Positions 41,913 to 51,146 of a stretch of DNA of 64,000 bases are shown here, piece by piece. The notes beneath the pieces were generated by a model, which ran no database searches, was not told the origin of the DNA, and worked only from the letters and a program-made list of their open reading frames with translations. The number at the start of each line of letters is the position of its first letter. The stretch's first letter is position 1. The position numbers and the translations under genes are program-made. The stretch is from Trebonia kvetii (GTDB taxonomy: Bacteria; Actinomycetota; Actinomycetes; Streptosporangiales; Streptosporangiaceae), in NCBI RefSeq assembly GCF_007827045.1, contig NZ_RPFW01000008.1, positions 372,001-436,000 on the forward strand. Reading direction: 5' to 3'.

Positions 41913-42938
41913 TCACTCGTCGGCGATGTCGATCAGCACCTTGCCGGTCGCGCCGCCCTCGACGGCGTCGTGCGCGGCAGCCAAATCCGCCAGCGGATAG
42001 TGATGCAGCGGCAGTCCGGCCTCCTCGCCCACCCGCAGCGCTCCGGCCGCAACGGCAGCGGTGACGTCCGCGGCGGCCGCGGCAAGCAGCGAGGGGCTCA
42101 GGGTGTAGAGCAGCAGGAACTGATACCGCAGGTTCCGCGCGAAGGTGGCACGAATCGAGAGCGGGAACGTGTCACCGCCGTTGTTGGCGTAGATCGCGAT
42201 CGTCGCCCCGTTGCGCGCCACGGCCAGGTCGAGCTCGTTATTGACCGCGGGGGACACCTCGACGATCAGGTCGACCCCGTCGGGTGCGAGCCGCCCGATC
42301 TCGGCGGCGGCATCCGCCGTGCGGTACTTGATCGTGTGGTGCGCGCCCGCCGCCACCGCGAGCGCCGCCTTCGCGTCGCTGCTGATCGTGCTGAGCACCG
42401 TCGCCCCCGACCAGGCGGCGAGCTGGATTGCGGCGTTGCCTACCGCGCCCGCTCCGCCATGCACCAGGACGACCTGCCCGGCAAGCGTGCCGGGCCCTAG
42501 CCGAAAAGAAGCATCGCCCGAGGTGAGCGCCCGGTGCGCGGTGATCGCGGGCACGCCAAGGCAGGCGCCGAGGTCGAACGACGCCTCGTCCGGTAGCGGA
42601 ACGGCCCGGTGCCAGTCCAGCACGCAGTACTCAGCGGTCGTCCCGTGCGGCGTCCCGTGCTGTCCGAGATACAGCCAGACCCGGTCTCCGACCGAGACAG
42701 AGGTCACGCCGGACCCGACCGCGTCGACGAAACCCGCGCCGTCCTGGCCCGGCGTCACTTCCTCGAACGACGATCCGGCAGCCGATGACGAGCCGGCCCG
42801 CGCTTTCCAGTCGGTCGGGTTCACCCCGGCGCGGACCATCCGCACCAGGACCTGTTCCGGCCCCGGCGAGGGAACGGGCCGGTCCACCAGCCGCATGACG
42901 CTCGACGGGCCCTTTTCCGCATAGACGATGGCGCGCAT
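41913..42938 (-). CDS. Quinone-oxidoreductase-like MDR-family NADPH dehydrogenase
   Basis: 341 residues from ATG 42938. GroES-like N-terminal domain (MRAIVYAEKGPSSVMRLVDRPVPSPGPEQVLVRMVRAGVNPTDWK; GQDGAGFVDAVGSGV) and Rossmann domain with VVLVHGGAGAVGNAAIQLAAWSGA. No zinc-site Cys cluster, so it belongs with zeta-crystallin/QOR enzymes reducing quinones or enones. Divergent from the alditol-oxidase-like gene by 76 bp. Confidence 0.9.
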   Translation of the reverse strand: MRAIVYAEKGPSSVMRLVDRPVPSPGPEQVLVRMVRAGVNPTDWKARAGSSSAAGSSFEEVTPGQDGAGFVDAVGSGVTSVSVGDRVWLYLGQHGTPHGTTAEYCVLDWHRAVPLPDEASFDLGACLGVPAITAHRALTSGDASFRLGPGTLAGQVVLVHGGAGAVGNAAIQLAAWSGATVLSTISSDAKAALAVAAGAHHTIKYRTADAAAEIGRLAPDGVDLIVEVSPAVNNELDLAVARNGATIAIYANNGGDTFPLSIRATFARNLRYQFLLLYTLSPSLLAAAAADVTAAVAAGALRVGEEAGLPLHHYPLADLAAAHDAVEGGATGKVLIDIADE

Positions 42939-43014
42939 GGGTCCGATGCTAGGCAATGCGCGGTGCCTATGCTGAAGAGCCTGCACCGAACGCAGGGCAC
43001 AGATAGGGAGAGAT

Positions 43015-44283
43015 GTGGCGTCTCAGCTCAGCAACTGGTCTGGCAGCTACCAGTTCACCGCCCGCGAGGTGATCGCCGCGCAGACGATCAGCGACGTACA
43101 GAAGGCCGTGAAACAAGGCAGGAAAGTAAGGGCGATCGGCACCAGGCACTCGTTCAACGACCTCGCAGACAACGGCGCCACCCTCATCGACGTAACCGGC
43201 ATAGCCCCAGACCCGGTGATCGACGAAGCAGCAAGGACGGTGACCGTGGGCGCCGGCACCTCCTATGGCGTGCTCGCGTCCTGGCTGGAAAGAAACGGCT
43301 GGGCGCTGCACAACCTCGGCTCGCTGCCGCACATCTCCATCGCCGGCGCCACCGCCACCGGCACCCACGGGTCAGGCAGCGGCAACAAGATCCTGTCCGC
43401 CGCGATCGCCGGCATCGAGTACGTGGCGGCCGACGGTGAAATCAGGCATACGACGAGGAATGACGACGGCTTCGACGGCATGCCAGTCGGCCTCGGCGCA
43501 TTCGGCATCGCCGTGCGGATCACGCTGGACATCGAGCCGTCCTACGACATCCGCCAGGACGCGTACGCGGGCCTCACCTGGGACCGGGTGCTCGAGGACC
43601 CGGATGCGGTGATGAACTCCGCCTACAGCGTGAGCCTGTTCACCGACTGGACCGGTCCCACCCTGCGCGCGGCCTGGGTCAAACGCAGGACAACCGACGC
43701 AAACAATCAAGACGTAGACGATTTCTTCGGCGCCCAGCGAGACCCAGGCCCCGTCCGGTTCATCGACGCGCCGGAGGACAACCTGACGATCTGCGGCGTC
43801 CCCGGCCCGTGGTCGCAGCGCCTGCCGCACTTCCGCCTCGACAGCACGCCGAGCAACGGCGACGAGATCCAGACGGAGTACTTCGTCGACAAGCGGCACG
43901 GCGCGCAGGCCCTTGAGGCTCTGCGGCAGCGAGCAAGCAAAATCGCGCCGGTACTGCAGGTCTCCGAGATCCGCTCCATCGCCGCCGACACCCTGTGGCT
44001 CAGCGGCTCCTACCAGCGCGAGACGATCGCGCTCCACTTCACCTGGCTCAACAGGCCGGATCAGGTAAACGCCGCGGTAACGCAGGTCGAGCAGGCGCTC
44101 GAGCCGTTCGCGGCGAGGCCGCACTGGGGCAAGGTCTCGCACGTCACCGCCGAGCGAGTCACGGCGCTATATCCACGGCTGAAAGACGCCAGGGAACTGT
44201 TCGAACGCCTCGACCCGGAAGGCCGCTTCGGCAACAACCGCCTGGAGCGGCTCGGCGTCCGCGCTGGCCAGGTCCGCCGATGA
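43015..44283 (+). CDS. FAD-linked alditol/aldonolactone oxidase-like protein
   Basis: 422 residues, GTG start. VAO-fold flavoprotein: FAD domain with KVRAIGTRHSFNDLADNGATLIDVTG, VGAGTSYGVLASWLERNGWALHNLGSLPHISIAGATATGTHGSG (the HGSG region; His of ATGTHG can carry covalent FAD) and a C-terminal ALO domain ending PHWGKVSH...YPRLKDARELFERLDPEGRFGNNRLERLG. Most like actinobacterial alditol oxidases acting on xylitol or sorbitol. It overlaps the acyl-CoA dehydrogenase by 4 bp. Confidence 0.88.
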   Translation: MASQLSNWSGSYQFTAREVIAAQTISDVQKAVKQGRKVRAIGTRHSFNDLADNGATLIDVTGIAPDPVIDEAARTVTVGAGTSYGVLASWLERNGWALHNLGSLPHISIAGATATGTHGSGSGNKILSAAIAGIEYVAADGEIRHTTRNDDGFDGMPVGLGAFGIAVRITLDIEPSYDIRQDAYAGLTWDRVLEDPDAVMNSAYSVSLFTDWTGPTLRAAWVKRRTTDANNQDVDDFFGAQRDPGPVRFIDAPEDNLTICGVPGPWSQRLPHFRLDSTPSNGDEIQTEYFVDKRHGAQALEALRQRASKIAPVLQVSEIRSIAADTLWLSGSYQRETIALHFTWLNRPDQVNAAVTQVEQALEPFAARPHWGKVSHVTAERVTALYPRLKDARELFERLDPEGRFGNNRLERLGVRAGQVRR

Positions 44284-45446
44284 CCGCCCTTACTCAGGAG
44301 GAACGGGATGTGCTGACCCTGGTCGCCGACTGGGTAGACCGCGAGGTCCGGCCGGCCGCCAGGGAGCTCGAGCACGCCAACACCTACCCGGCGGACCTCA
44401 TCGGCCAGATGAAGGAGCTCGGCATCTTCGGCCTCGCCATCCCCGCCCCCTGGGGCGAGGCGCCGGTGTCGATGCCCTGCTACGCACTGGTCACCGCGGA
44501 GCTCGCCCGCGGCTGGATGAGCCTGGCCGGCGCGATGGGCGGGCACACCGTCGTCGCCAAGCTGCTCGTCACGTTCGGCACGAAGCAGCAGCAGGACAAG
44601 TACCTTCCCCAGATGGCGACGGGGGGGTTGCGCGCCACCATGGCGCTGACCGAACCGGGCGGCGGCTCCGACCTGCAGGCCATTCGCACCATCGCCAGGC
44701 GAGACGAGGACGGCGACGGCTACGTCATCAACGGCGCCAAGACCTGGATCACCAACGCCCGCCACTCGGGCCTTATCGCGCTGCTCTGCAAGACCGACCC
44801 GGCCGCCGAGCCACGGCACCGCGGCGTATCCGTGCTGCTCGTCGAGCACGGCCCCGGCCTGACCGTGTCCAGGGACCTGCCCAAGCTCGGCTACAAGGGC
44901 GTGGAGTCGTGCGAGCTGTCCTTCGACGACTTCCGGGTGCCCGCCGACGCGGTGCTCGGCGGCATCGAAGGCCGCGGCTTCGCGCAGATGATGAAGGGCC
45001 TGGAGACCGGGCGCATCCAGGTTGCCTCCCGCGCGCTCGGCGTGGCGCGCGCCGCGTTCGACGACGCGCTGCGCTACGCGCAGCAACGCGAGGCCTTCGG
45101 CAAGCCGATATGGAAGCACCAGGCGATCGGCCACTACCTCGCCGACATGGCGACGAAGGTGACCGCCGCGCGTCAGCTGATCCTGCACGCCGCCGAGCGC
45201 TTCGAGTCCGGCGAGCGCTGCGACATGGAGGCGGGCATGGCCAAGCTGTTCGCCTCCGAGATCGCCATGCAGGTGGCCCTGGACGCGGTCCGGATACACG
45301 GCGGCTACGGCTACTCCACCGAGTTCGACGTCGAGCGCTACTTCCGCGATGCGCCGCTGATGATCGTCGGTGAGGGGACGAACGAGATCCAGCGCAACGT
45401 CATCGCCGACCAGCTCGTCAAGCGCGGCGGCCTCGACCGCTTCTGA
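44280..45446 (+). CDS. Acyl-CoA dehydrogenase
   Basis: 388 residues, ATG overlapping the upstream stop (ATGA). Complete ACAD fold: AMALTEPGGGSDLQAIRTIARR, YVINGAKTWITNARHSG, catalytic-base region VRIHGGYGYSTEFDVERYFRDAPLMIVGEGTNEIQRNVIADQLVKRGG, and REAFGKPIWKHQAIGHYLADMATKV. It oxidises an acyl-CoA to the enoyl-CoA with FAD. Translationally coupled to the oxidase gene. The downstream MetE-like remnant follows after 28 bp. Confidence 0.93.
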   Translation: MTALTQEERDVLTLVADWVDREVRPAARELEHANTYPADLIGQMKELGIFGLAIPAPWGEAPVSMPCYALVTAELARGWMSLAGAMGGHTVVAKLLVTFGTKQQQDKYLPQMATGGLRATMALTEPGGGSDLQAIRTIARRDEDGDGYVINGAKTWITNARHSGLIALLCKTDPAAEPRHRGVSVLLVEHGPGLTVSRDLPKLGYKGVESCELSFDDFRVPADAVLGGIEGRGFAQMMKGLETGRIQVASRALGVARAAFDDALRYAQQREAFGKPIWKHQAIGHYLADMATKVTAARQLILHAAERFESGERCDMEAGMAKLFASEIAMQVALDAVRIHGGYGYSTEFDVERYFRDAPLMIVGEGTNEIQRNVIADQLVKRGGLDRF

Positions 45447-45474
45447 CGCGATCAAGTCAAGGGAGACGACCCCC

Positions 45475-46417
45475 ATGCGGCACAGCGCCGAGCGCATCTA
45501 CACCACCCACGTCGGCAGCCTCCCGCGCCCGGCGGCACTGCTCGACCTGATGAAGGCCGCCGCGGAAGGCCGGCCGGTAGAGCCGGCCCTGCGGGCGGAG
45601 GCCGAGCGCTTCGCCGTAGCGGACGCCGTCGCCAGGCAGCATGCGGCCGGCCTGGACATCGTCAGCGACGGCGAGCAGAGCAAGACCGGCTTCTTCGCCT
45701 ACATCGGCCAGCGGCTCAGCGGCTACGAGCCGCGCCCGGACCGCAGCCCGCTCGACGGCTTCAAGCCGGAGATCGACGCCTTCCCCGAGTACTACGAGCA
45801 GTACCTGAAGAGCGCGATGACCGGTGGCACCGCCGCACCCGCCGTCCCGCTCGGCTGCACCGGCCCGGTGACCTACATCGGCCAGGAGCAGCTCTGGCGC
45901 GACCAGCTACTCGACCGCGTCGAGGGAGGAGAAGCTGGAGACCGCCCGGCTGTACGTCGCGGCGATCAACCGGGCGCTGCTCGGCATACCGCGCGACCGG
46001 GTGCGGCTGCATACCTGCTACGGCATCAACGAGGGCCCGCGGGTGCACGACGCGCCGCTGTCGGACCTGATCGAGGTCCTGCTCACCGTCTCGGCGTCCG
46101 CCCTGTCCTTCGAGGCCGCCAACCCGCGGCACGAGCACGTCTACCACCTGTTCGAGACCGTCCGCCTGCCGCCGGGCATGGTCCTGCTGCCGGGCGTGAT
46201 CAGCCACGCCACCAGCATCGTTGAGCACCCGGACACGATCGCCGACCGGATAATCCGCTTCGCCGAACGGGTCGGCAAGGAGAACGTCGTCGCCAGTGCC
46301 GACTGCGGTTTCTCCTCGCAGGCCACGTACCGCCCGGAGATCCACCCGAAGATCGTCTGGGCCAAGTTCGAGTCGCTCGCCGAGGGCGCCCGCCGCGCCA
46401 CCGCGAAGCTCTGGTAA
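45475..46417 (+). pseudogene. MetE C-terminal-like protein, internally deleted and frameshifted
   Basis: The start (RIYTTHVGSLPRPAALLDLM; GLDIVSDGEQSKTGFFAYIGQRL) and end (TCYGINEGPRVHDAPL; FEAANPRHEHVYHLFE; NVVASADCGFSSQ) match cobalamin-independent methionine-synthase-like barrels. After TGPVTYIGQEQLWRD the frame breaks, and the family continues in another frame at REEKLETARLYVAAINRALL. The intact paralogue at 48285-49496 has about 95 residues between these points against about 10 here, so some 80 codons are deleted near 45905-45930, plus a frameshift. The substrate barrel is incomplete and inactive. Confidence 0.85.
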
Positions 46418-46433
46418 CACGCAGGACAAGGAC

Positions 46434-47246
46434 TTACCAGCTGGCCCGCGCCAGCGTCCTGGTGATCGTGTCGAGCACCAGTTCCGGCACGCGCAGCGGC
46501 GGCACGTGGTCAACCCCGGGCACGAGCGTGTACTCGCACTCCGGTATCCGCTCGGCTGCCTGCCGGTTCGCCTCGACAAGCGGCGGCCAGTCGGCGTCAC
46601 CGACCAGCAGCGACGTCGGCACCGCGATCTCACCGAGCCGGTCAAAGACCGGCGGGTCCGCTGCGTCGCTGGCGGAGAACAACGACGCCCGGGCGGCCGA
46701 CCGGAACTGCTCGAGCACCGCCGGCGTGCTGCCGCCCTCGCCGGCCCCCCAAATGCCCGCCATCACGTCCGCCAGGCCGTCCACGTCCTTGGCCTCTGCC
46801 GCACGCGTCCAGCCGGCCTCGATCTTCGCGTACCGTTCCGGCCCGACCATCGCGGCCTCTTCCTCATCACTCATCGGGAAGCCAGGGATCCCGGGGCACA
46901 GCAGCACGATGGCCGCCACCCGCTCTGGCTGCGCGAGCGCCAGCCCGAGCGCGGTCGCGCCGCCCTGGCTGCATCCGACGATCGCCATCCGCTCAATGCC
47001 GTAATGGCCGAGCACCGCCTTCAGGTCCTGCAGCAGCGAGAACTCCACGGTGGCGGCGGGGGAGTTGCCGTAACCCCGCGCGTCGTACCTGAACACCCGG
47101 TACCGCGCGGTCAGCGGCGCGAGCACCGGCTCCCAGATCCGCGAGTCGCCGATACCCGGATGCAGCAGCACAAGCGGCGGTCCGTCGCCCCCGCTGTCGT
47201 CCGCCCAGACCGTACCGTCCTCAACCGCGATCATCGTGGAAGTCAT
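46434..47246 (-). CDS. Alpha/beta-fold hydrolase
   Basis: 270 residues. Oxyanion strand LVLLHPGIGDSRIWEPV, nucleophile Ser in IVGCSQGGATALGLAL near residue 94, Asp in SLLVGDADWPPLVEANRQ, His in LVPGVDHVPPLRVPE. A canonical serine hydrolase without lid features that would define a substrate; epoxide or ester hydrolysis and lactone opening are possible. It converges on the MetE-like remnant. Confidence 0.88.
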   Translation of the reverse strand: MTSTMIAVEDGTVWADDSGGDGPPLVLLHPGIGDSRIWEPVLAPLTARYRVFRYDARGYGNSPAATVEFSLLQDLKAVLGHYGIERMAIVGCSQGGATALGLALAQPERVAAIVLLCPGIPGFPMSDEEEAAMVGPERYAKIEAGWTRAAEAKDVDGLADVMAGIWGAGEGGSTPAVLEQFRSAARASLFSASDAADPPVFDRLGEIAVPTSLLVGDADWPPLVEANRQAAERIPECEYTLVPGVDHVPPLRVPELVLDTITRTLARASW

Positions 47247-47301
47247 AGCCCAGCACTATCACCGTCCGTGCCGCGCCGGCCACTGGTTAACGCGGACTTC
47301 G

Positions 47302-48036
47302 CTACCTCAGCAGCAGCCGTTCCAGCCGCCGGGTGGCGATGAACATGCCGGCGGCGCCGAACGCGGCCAGGTAGCAGGCGGCGGTCAGCAGCGCGGTCTC
47401 GTCGAAGCTGCCGAGTGCGGGACCCCGGATCAGCTCGATGCTCTGGTAGAGCGGCAGCGCCTGGATCAGCGGGCGCAGCCAGCCGGGGTATACCGACAGC
47501 GGGTAGAAGGTGGTGGCGAACAGGTACATGGGCAGCATCACGAGCTGGACCAGCTGAAAGTCGGAGAAGTCGCGCGTGAAGGTGGTCACCGCCAGGCCGC
47601 CCGCGGCGAACGCGAAGCCGACGAGGGCCGCGGCGGGGATGGCGAGCAGGATGCCGGGGGAGACGACAAGGCCAACCGCCGCGGCCGCCGCGAGGAAGCC
47701 GATCGAGGTCAGCAGGCCGTTGAGCACGGCGCTCGCGACCTCGCCGAGCGCGATGTCGGTGGCCGACAGCGGCGTCGGGACGATCGCCTCGTAGGTCAGG
47801 TCCACCTTGATCCTGATGAAGACGTCGAAGCAGGTCTGGTTGAACGCGGTGTTCATCGCGGTGGTGGCCAGGATCACCGGCGCGACGAAGACGGAGTAGC
47901 GGACGTCCACGCCAGGCACCGTCCCGACCAGCGAACCGACGCCGAACCCGATGGTGAGCAGGTACATGACCGGCTCGACCAGGCCGAAGGCGAGCGGCGT
48001 GACCGAGCGCCGGTACAGCATCATGTTGCGTTCCAC
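47302..48036 (-). CDS. ABC-2 permease, 5' truncated
   Basis: About 244 residues with six TM helices (PLAFGLVEPVMYLLTIGFGVG; YEAIVPTPLSATDIALGEV; LPMYLFATTFYPLSVYPGWLRPLIQALPLYQSIELIRG), similar to NodJ/DrrB permeases. The family reading continues upstream of the first usable start (GTG 48036) as EAARPATWTVRRVLALVERN in frame, without any start codon before it meets the ATPase fragment. Its native start was therefore deleted together with the ATPase. Likely not functional. Confidence 0.75.
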   Translation of the reverse strand: MERNMMLYRRSVTPLAFGLVEPVMYLLTIGFGVGSLVGTVPGVDVRYSVFVAPVILATTAMNTAFNQTCFDVFIRIKVDLTYEAIVPTPLSATDIALGEVASAVLNGLLTSIGFLAAAAAVGLVVSPGILLAIPAAALVGFAFAAGGLAVTTFTRDFSDFQLVQLVMLPMYLFATTFYPLSVYPGWLRPLIQALPLYQSIELIRGPALGSFDETALLTAACYLAAFGAAGMFIATRRLERLLLR

Positions 48037-48089
48037 CAGCGCCAGGACACGCCGGACGGTCCAGGTCGCCGGCCGGGCGGCCTCGGCAC

Positions 48090-48209
48090 GGTCTCCCCGC
48101 GGCGCAACTCGAACCCGATCCCGTCGACGGCGCGGAACTCAGGCACCTTCCCCCGGGCCGGATAGACCTTGCTGAGATCGAGCGCCCGGACCAGGGCTGA
48201 ATCGCGCAT
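48090..48209 (-). pseudogene. N-terminal stub of an ABC ATPase
   Basis: ATG 48209 starts MRDSALVRALDLSKVYPARG and runs to GIGFELRRGET, the strand immediately before Walker A in NodI/DrrA-type ATPases, then breaks into an unrelated frame. The rest of the ATPase (about 270 codons) and the permease start are absent. The deletion joins the stub directly to the 47302-48036 permease. Confidence 0.7.
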
Positions 48210-48284
48210 GCGTGGCAGCGTAACAAACACCCATGAAGCGTGTAAATTGCTTAATTCGTGTTGCAAGAACTTGACATCCCCTGG

Positions 48285-49496
48285 TCACCGCCCCCAGAGG
48301 CGCCTGCTGGCCAGCTCCGCCCCGCGGGCGAGGGTGTCCAGCTTCGCCCAGGCGATCTGCGGGTGCACCCGCCCGCCGAGGCCGCAGTCGGTGGACGCGA
48401 CCACGTTCTCCCGCCCGACCGCCTCGGCGTACCGAACGATCCGGTCAGCGACGAGTTCCGGGTGCTCGATGACGTTGGTGGAGTGGGTGACCACGCCGGG
48501 CAGGATGACCTTGCCCTCCGGCAGCTTCACGTCCCGCCAGATCTTCCATTCGTGCTCATGCCGGACGTTGGCGGCCTCGAACGAGTAGGCGCCTGCGTTG
48601 ATCTCGAGCATGATGTCAACGAGGTCGGCCATCGGAAAGTCGGTGGTGTGCGGCCCGTGCCAGCTGCCCCAGCACAGGTGGAACCGGATCCGCTCGGCTG
48701 GCAGGTCCCTGATGGCATAGTTCAGCGCCTCGATGCGCTTGCGCGTGAAGCGCCGGTAGTCCTCCACGCTCGGCGCCGGGTTGATCTGGTCCCAGTTCTC
48801 CGCGATCGCCGGGTCGTCGAGCTGCAGGATCAGCCCCGCCTCGATGATCGCCGTGTACTCCTCGCGCATCGCGTCCGCGCAGGCGTACATCATCTCCTCG
48901 TCGTCGGCGTAGTACTCGTTGCCGAACCGGGCGCAGCTGGCCGGGGCCACCGCGTTCAGGAAGCCGTCGGCGACACCGGCCGCCGCCATCGCCGCCTTCA
49001 TGTCCGCGATGTCCCGCGCCACATCCTGCTGTCCCTGGTAGGTGATCGGCCCGCGGCAGACCGGCGCGGTCGCCATGGCCCGTGGCGGTATCGAGGCGCC
49101 GGAGGTCGGGTCACCGTAGGCGTCGGCGAACGCCTGCCAGTCCCGCCGCTCGCCGAACGACACGAGCCGGATCTCGCCGGGCTTGGCCTTCGGCTGCGGT
49201 ATGTCCCCGATCGTCAGCGATGACAGCTCGATACCGGACAGCCGCTGGAATACGTACGTCCACCACGAGCCGTAGTCGTACCGCTGGCCCATCGAGTGCC
49301 CGTACTCGCCGTCGTTGACCAGGTCGATGCCGGTGTCCCGCTGCCGCGCGACCACCTCGCCGACCGCGGCGCGCAGCAGGCCCAGGTACTCGTGCTCGTC
49401 GACGAGCTCGCCCTCGGCCCGCTGCCCGTTGAGCGCGATGAGGTCCTCGGGCCGCGGCAGGCTGCCCGCGTGACTGGTCAGGATCCGGTCCGGCAT
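48285..49496 (-). CDS. Cobalamin-independent methionine synthase-like (MetE C-terminal) protein
   Basis: 403 residues from ATG 49496 (AGGAGG upstream). A single MetE-type C-terminal barrel: SHAGSLPRPEDL, GIDLVNDGEYGHSM, RGPITYQGQQDVARDIADMKAAM, IRFHLCWGSWHGPHTTDF (zinc His/Cys region), SFEAANVRHEHEWKIW, VVASTDCGLGG (last zinc Cys). These stand-alone proteins act as methyltransferases or demethylate small molecules rather than making methionine. Homologue of the deleted gene at 45475. Divergent from the chitinase gene across AT-rich tandem repeats. Confidence 0.88.
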   Translation of the reverse strand: MPDRILTSHAGSLPRPEDLIALNGQRAEGELVDEHEYLGLLRAAVGEVVARQRDTGIDLVNDGEYGHSMGQRYDYGSWWTYVFQRLSGIELSSLTIGDIPQPKAKPGEIRLVSFGERRDWQAFADAYGDPTSGASIPPRAMATAPVCRGPITYQGQQDVARDIADMKAAMAAAGVADGFLNAVAPASCARFGNEYYADDEEMMYACADAMREEYTAIIEAGLILQLDDPAIAENWDQINPAPSVEDYRRFTRKRIEALNYAIRDLPAERIRFHLCWGSWHGPHTTDFPMADLVDIMLEINAGAYSFEAANVRHEHEWKIWRDVKLPEGKVILPGVVTHSTNVIEHPELVADRIVRYAEAVGRENVVASTDCGLGGRVHPQIAWAKLDTLARGAELASRRLWGR

Positions 49497-49563
49497 GTTT
49501 CCTCCTTGAGCATTCCTCGGGCGCAATGATCTTCCCGCGCTGAGCACCTTGGCTCCAGCCAAA

Positions 49564-49624
49564 ATTAACTGGAAATGTTCTTTACCATAAGAGTTGATTA
49601 ACTGGAAAGTTTCTTTACCGTAAG
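49564..49624. promoter_or_regulatory. Two 28-bp tandem repeats with 33-bp period
   Basis: Repeat 1 (49564-49591) and repeat 2 (49597-49624) each begin ATTAACTGGAAA, contain TTCTTTACC and end TAAG, differing at three positions. Repeat 2 includes the small palindrome GAAAGTTTC. They lie in a 230-bp divergent region, about 100 bp before the chitinase ATG and 68 bp before the MetE-like ATG. Likely operators or activator sites for the chitinase. Confidence 0.7.
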
Positions 49625-49726
49625 CCTTGACGGCCCCGTTTACGGCATTCAAAGTGACCACAACGCCCCATTACCGCTCACGCGGGGCACCGGATCGCCT
49701 CAGCTTCTCTCATCCCTGGAGGGTCC

Positions 49727-51037
49727 ATGCTGGTCGGAAAACGGATTCTGCGCACAGCTCTCATCACTGGCTCGGCACTCGGGCTAACAGCCGGCGGCGT
49801 TGCCCTCGCGCTGGCCTCCGGGCCCGCGCAGGCAGCCACCGCCTGCGCTGCCGCGTGGAGCTCCACTGCTGTCTACACCGCCGGCATGCAGGCCAGCGAG
49901 AACGGGACCAACTACACCGCCAACTGGTGGACTCAGGGCAACGACCCGGCGACCAACAACGGCGGACCCGGCTCGGGACAGCCGTGGACGTCCAACGGCG
50001 CCTGCGCCGGCGGCTCGGGCGGGAGCCCCAGCCCGACCCCGACCCCGACCCCGACTCCTACGCCGACCTCGACCGGCACGGGCTCGGCGAGCGGCCTGCT
50101 CTTCAGCCCGTACAAGGACGTCACCATCAACATGAACTGGAACACCAACCAGATGCAGTCGGCGGTGGAAGGGACCGCCATCCCGGTGGTGGGCTCCGGC
50201 AGCCTGGTGTCGACGTACGTACCGAAGCTGCCCGCGATCACGCTCGCGTTCGCCACCGGAGCCTGCGGCAGCGAGACCTGGGGCGGTGTCTCTGGTGCCA
50301 GCTGGGCCGCGGAGAACGTTCCGCAACTCCAGAACGCCGGCCTGAACTACGTCGTCTCGACCGGCGGCGAGGCCGGGACCTTCACCTGCGCCTCCACGTC
50401 CGGCATGGACTCGTTCATCGCCCGCTACGCCAGCTCGCACCTAGTCGGCATCGACTTCGACATTGAAGGCGGCCAGAGCCAGTCTGATATCCAGAACCTG
50501 GTCAACGCGTCGGTGGGCGCACAGTCGACGTACCCCAAGCTGCAGTTCTCGTTCACCATCGCCACGCTCGCGGCGTCGGATGGCAGCTACGGCGGAGTGA
50601 ACTCACTGGGTGCCGAGGTCGTCCAGGCGGTGAAGGCCTCCAGCCTGAAGAACTACGTCATCAACCTGATGACCATGGACTTCGGCAGCGCTTCGGCCGG
50701 CGTCTGCGTCGTCGTCTCCGGCGCCTGCGAGATGGGGCAGTCGTCGATCCAGGCGGTAACGAACCTCGAGCACACCTACGGGATCCCGGCGAGCAAGATC
50801 GCCGTCACCCCGATGATCGGCCTGAACGACAACTCGAGCGAGACCTTCACCACCGCCGATGTGGACACGCTCACGAATTACGCGAAGAGCAACGGCCTGG
50901 CCGGGCTGCACTTCTGGTCGCTTGACCGGGACACGCCCTGCCCCTCGGCGCAGACATACGCGTCTCCCACCTGCAACTCGGTTAGCGGCACGACAGCACT
51001 CCAGTACACCAACAGGTTCATCAACGACGGGGCCTGA
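49727..51037 (+). CDS. Secreted GH18 chitinase with N-terminal chitin-binding module
   Basis: 436 residues. Signal peptide 1-36 (KRILRTALITGSALGLTAGG, cleavage after AQA). A CBM5-like chitin-binding module follows (AAAWSSTAVYTAGM; YTANWWTQGNDPATNNGGPGSG), then a PT-repeat linker, then a GH18 barrel. The catalytic motif is LVGIDFDIEGG, matching DxxDxDxE with the terminal Glu as acid. C-terminal LHFWSLDRDTPCP is the usual last strand. Hydrolyses chitin outside the cell. GGAGG precedes the ATG; a strong terminator follows and tandem promoter repeats lie upstream, so it is monocistronic and probably carbohydrate-regulated. Confidence 0.93.
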   Translation: MLVGKRILRTALITGSALGLTAGGVALALASGPAQAATACAAAWSSTAVYTAGMQASENGTNYTANWWTQGNDPATNNGGPGSGQPWTSNGACAGGSGGSPSPTPTPTPTPTPTSTGTGSASGLLFSPYKDVTINMNWNTNQMQSAVEGTAIPVVGSGSLVSTYVPKLPAITLAFATGACGSETWGGVSGASWAAENVPQLQNAGLNYVVSTGGEAGTFTCASTSGMDSFIARYASSHLVGIDFDIEGGQSQSDIQNLVNASVGAQSTYPKLQFSFTIATLAASDGSYGGVNSLGAEVVQAVKASSLKNYVINLMTMDFGSASAGVCVVVSGACEMGQSSIQAVTNLEHTYGIPASKIAVTPMIGLNDNSSETFTTADVDTLTNYAKSNGLAGLHFWSLDRDTPCPSAQTYASPTCNSVSGTTALQYTNRFINDGA

Positions 51038-51049
51038 CGGAGATCCAAG

Positions 51050-51085
51050 GGCGGGCCGCGCACGGGCTGCCGTGCGCGGCCCGCC
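51050..51085 (+). terminator. Terminator of the chitinase gene
   Basis: Perfect 15-bp arms GGCGGGCCGCGCACG (51050-51064) and its complement (51071-51085) with a 6-nt loop, then TCGCTTTCT. It starts 12 bp after the chitinase stop. Confidence 0.9.
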
Positions 51086-51146
51086 TCGCTTTCTGCGCTG
51101 CGAGATCACCCCGCATCCGTGGTGCGAGATCACGCCCGCGGGGAAC

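Noticed and set aside
49564..49624. CRISPR-like array
   Set aside because: Only two imperfect repeats with a 5-bp gap, no spacers and no cas genes.
50029..50080. Tandem DNA repeat in the chitinase gene
   Set aside because: It encodes the Pro-Thr linker between the chitin-binding and GH18 domains, a normal feature.
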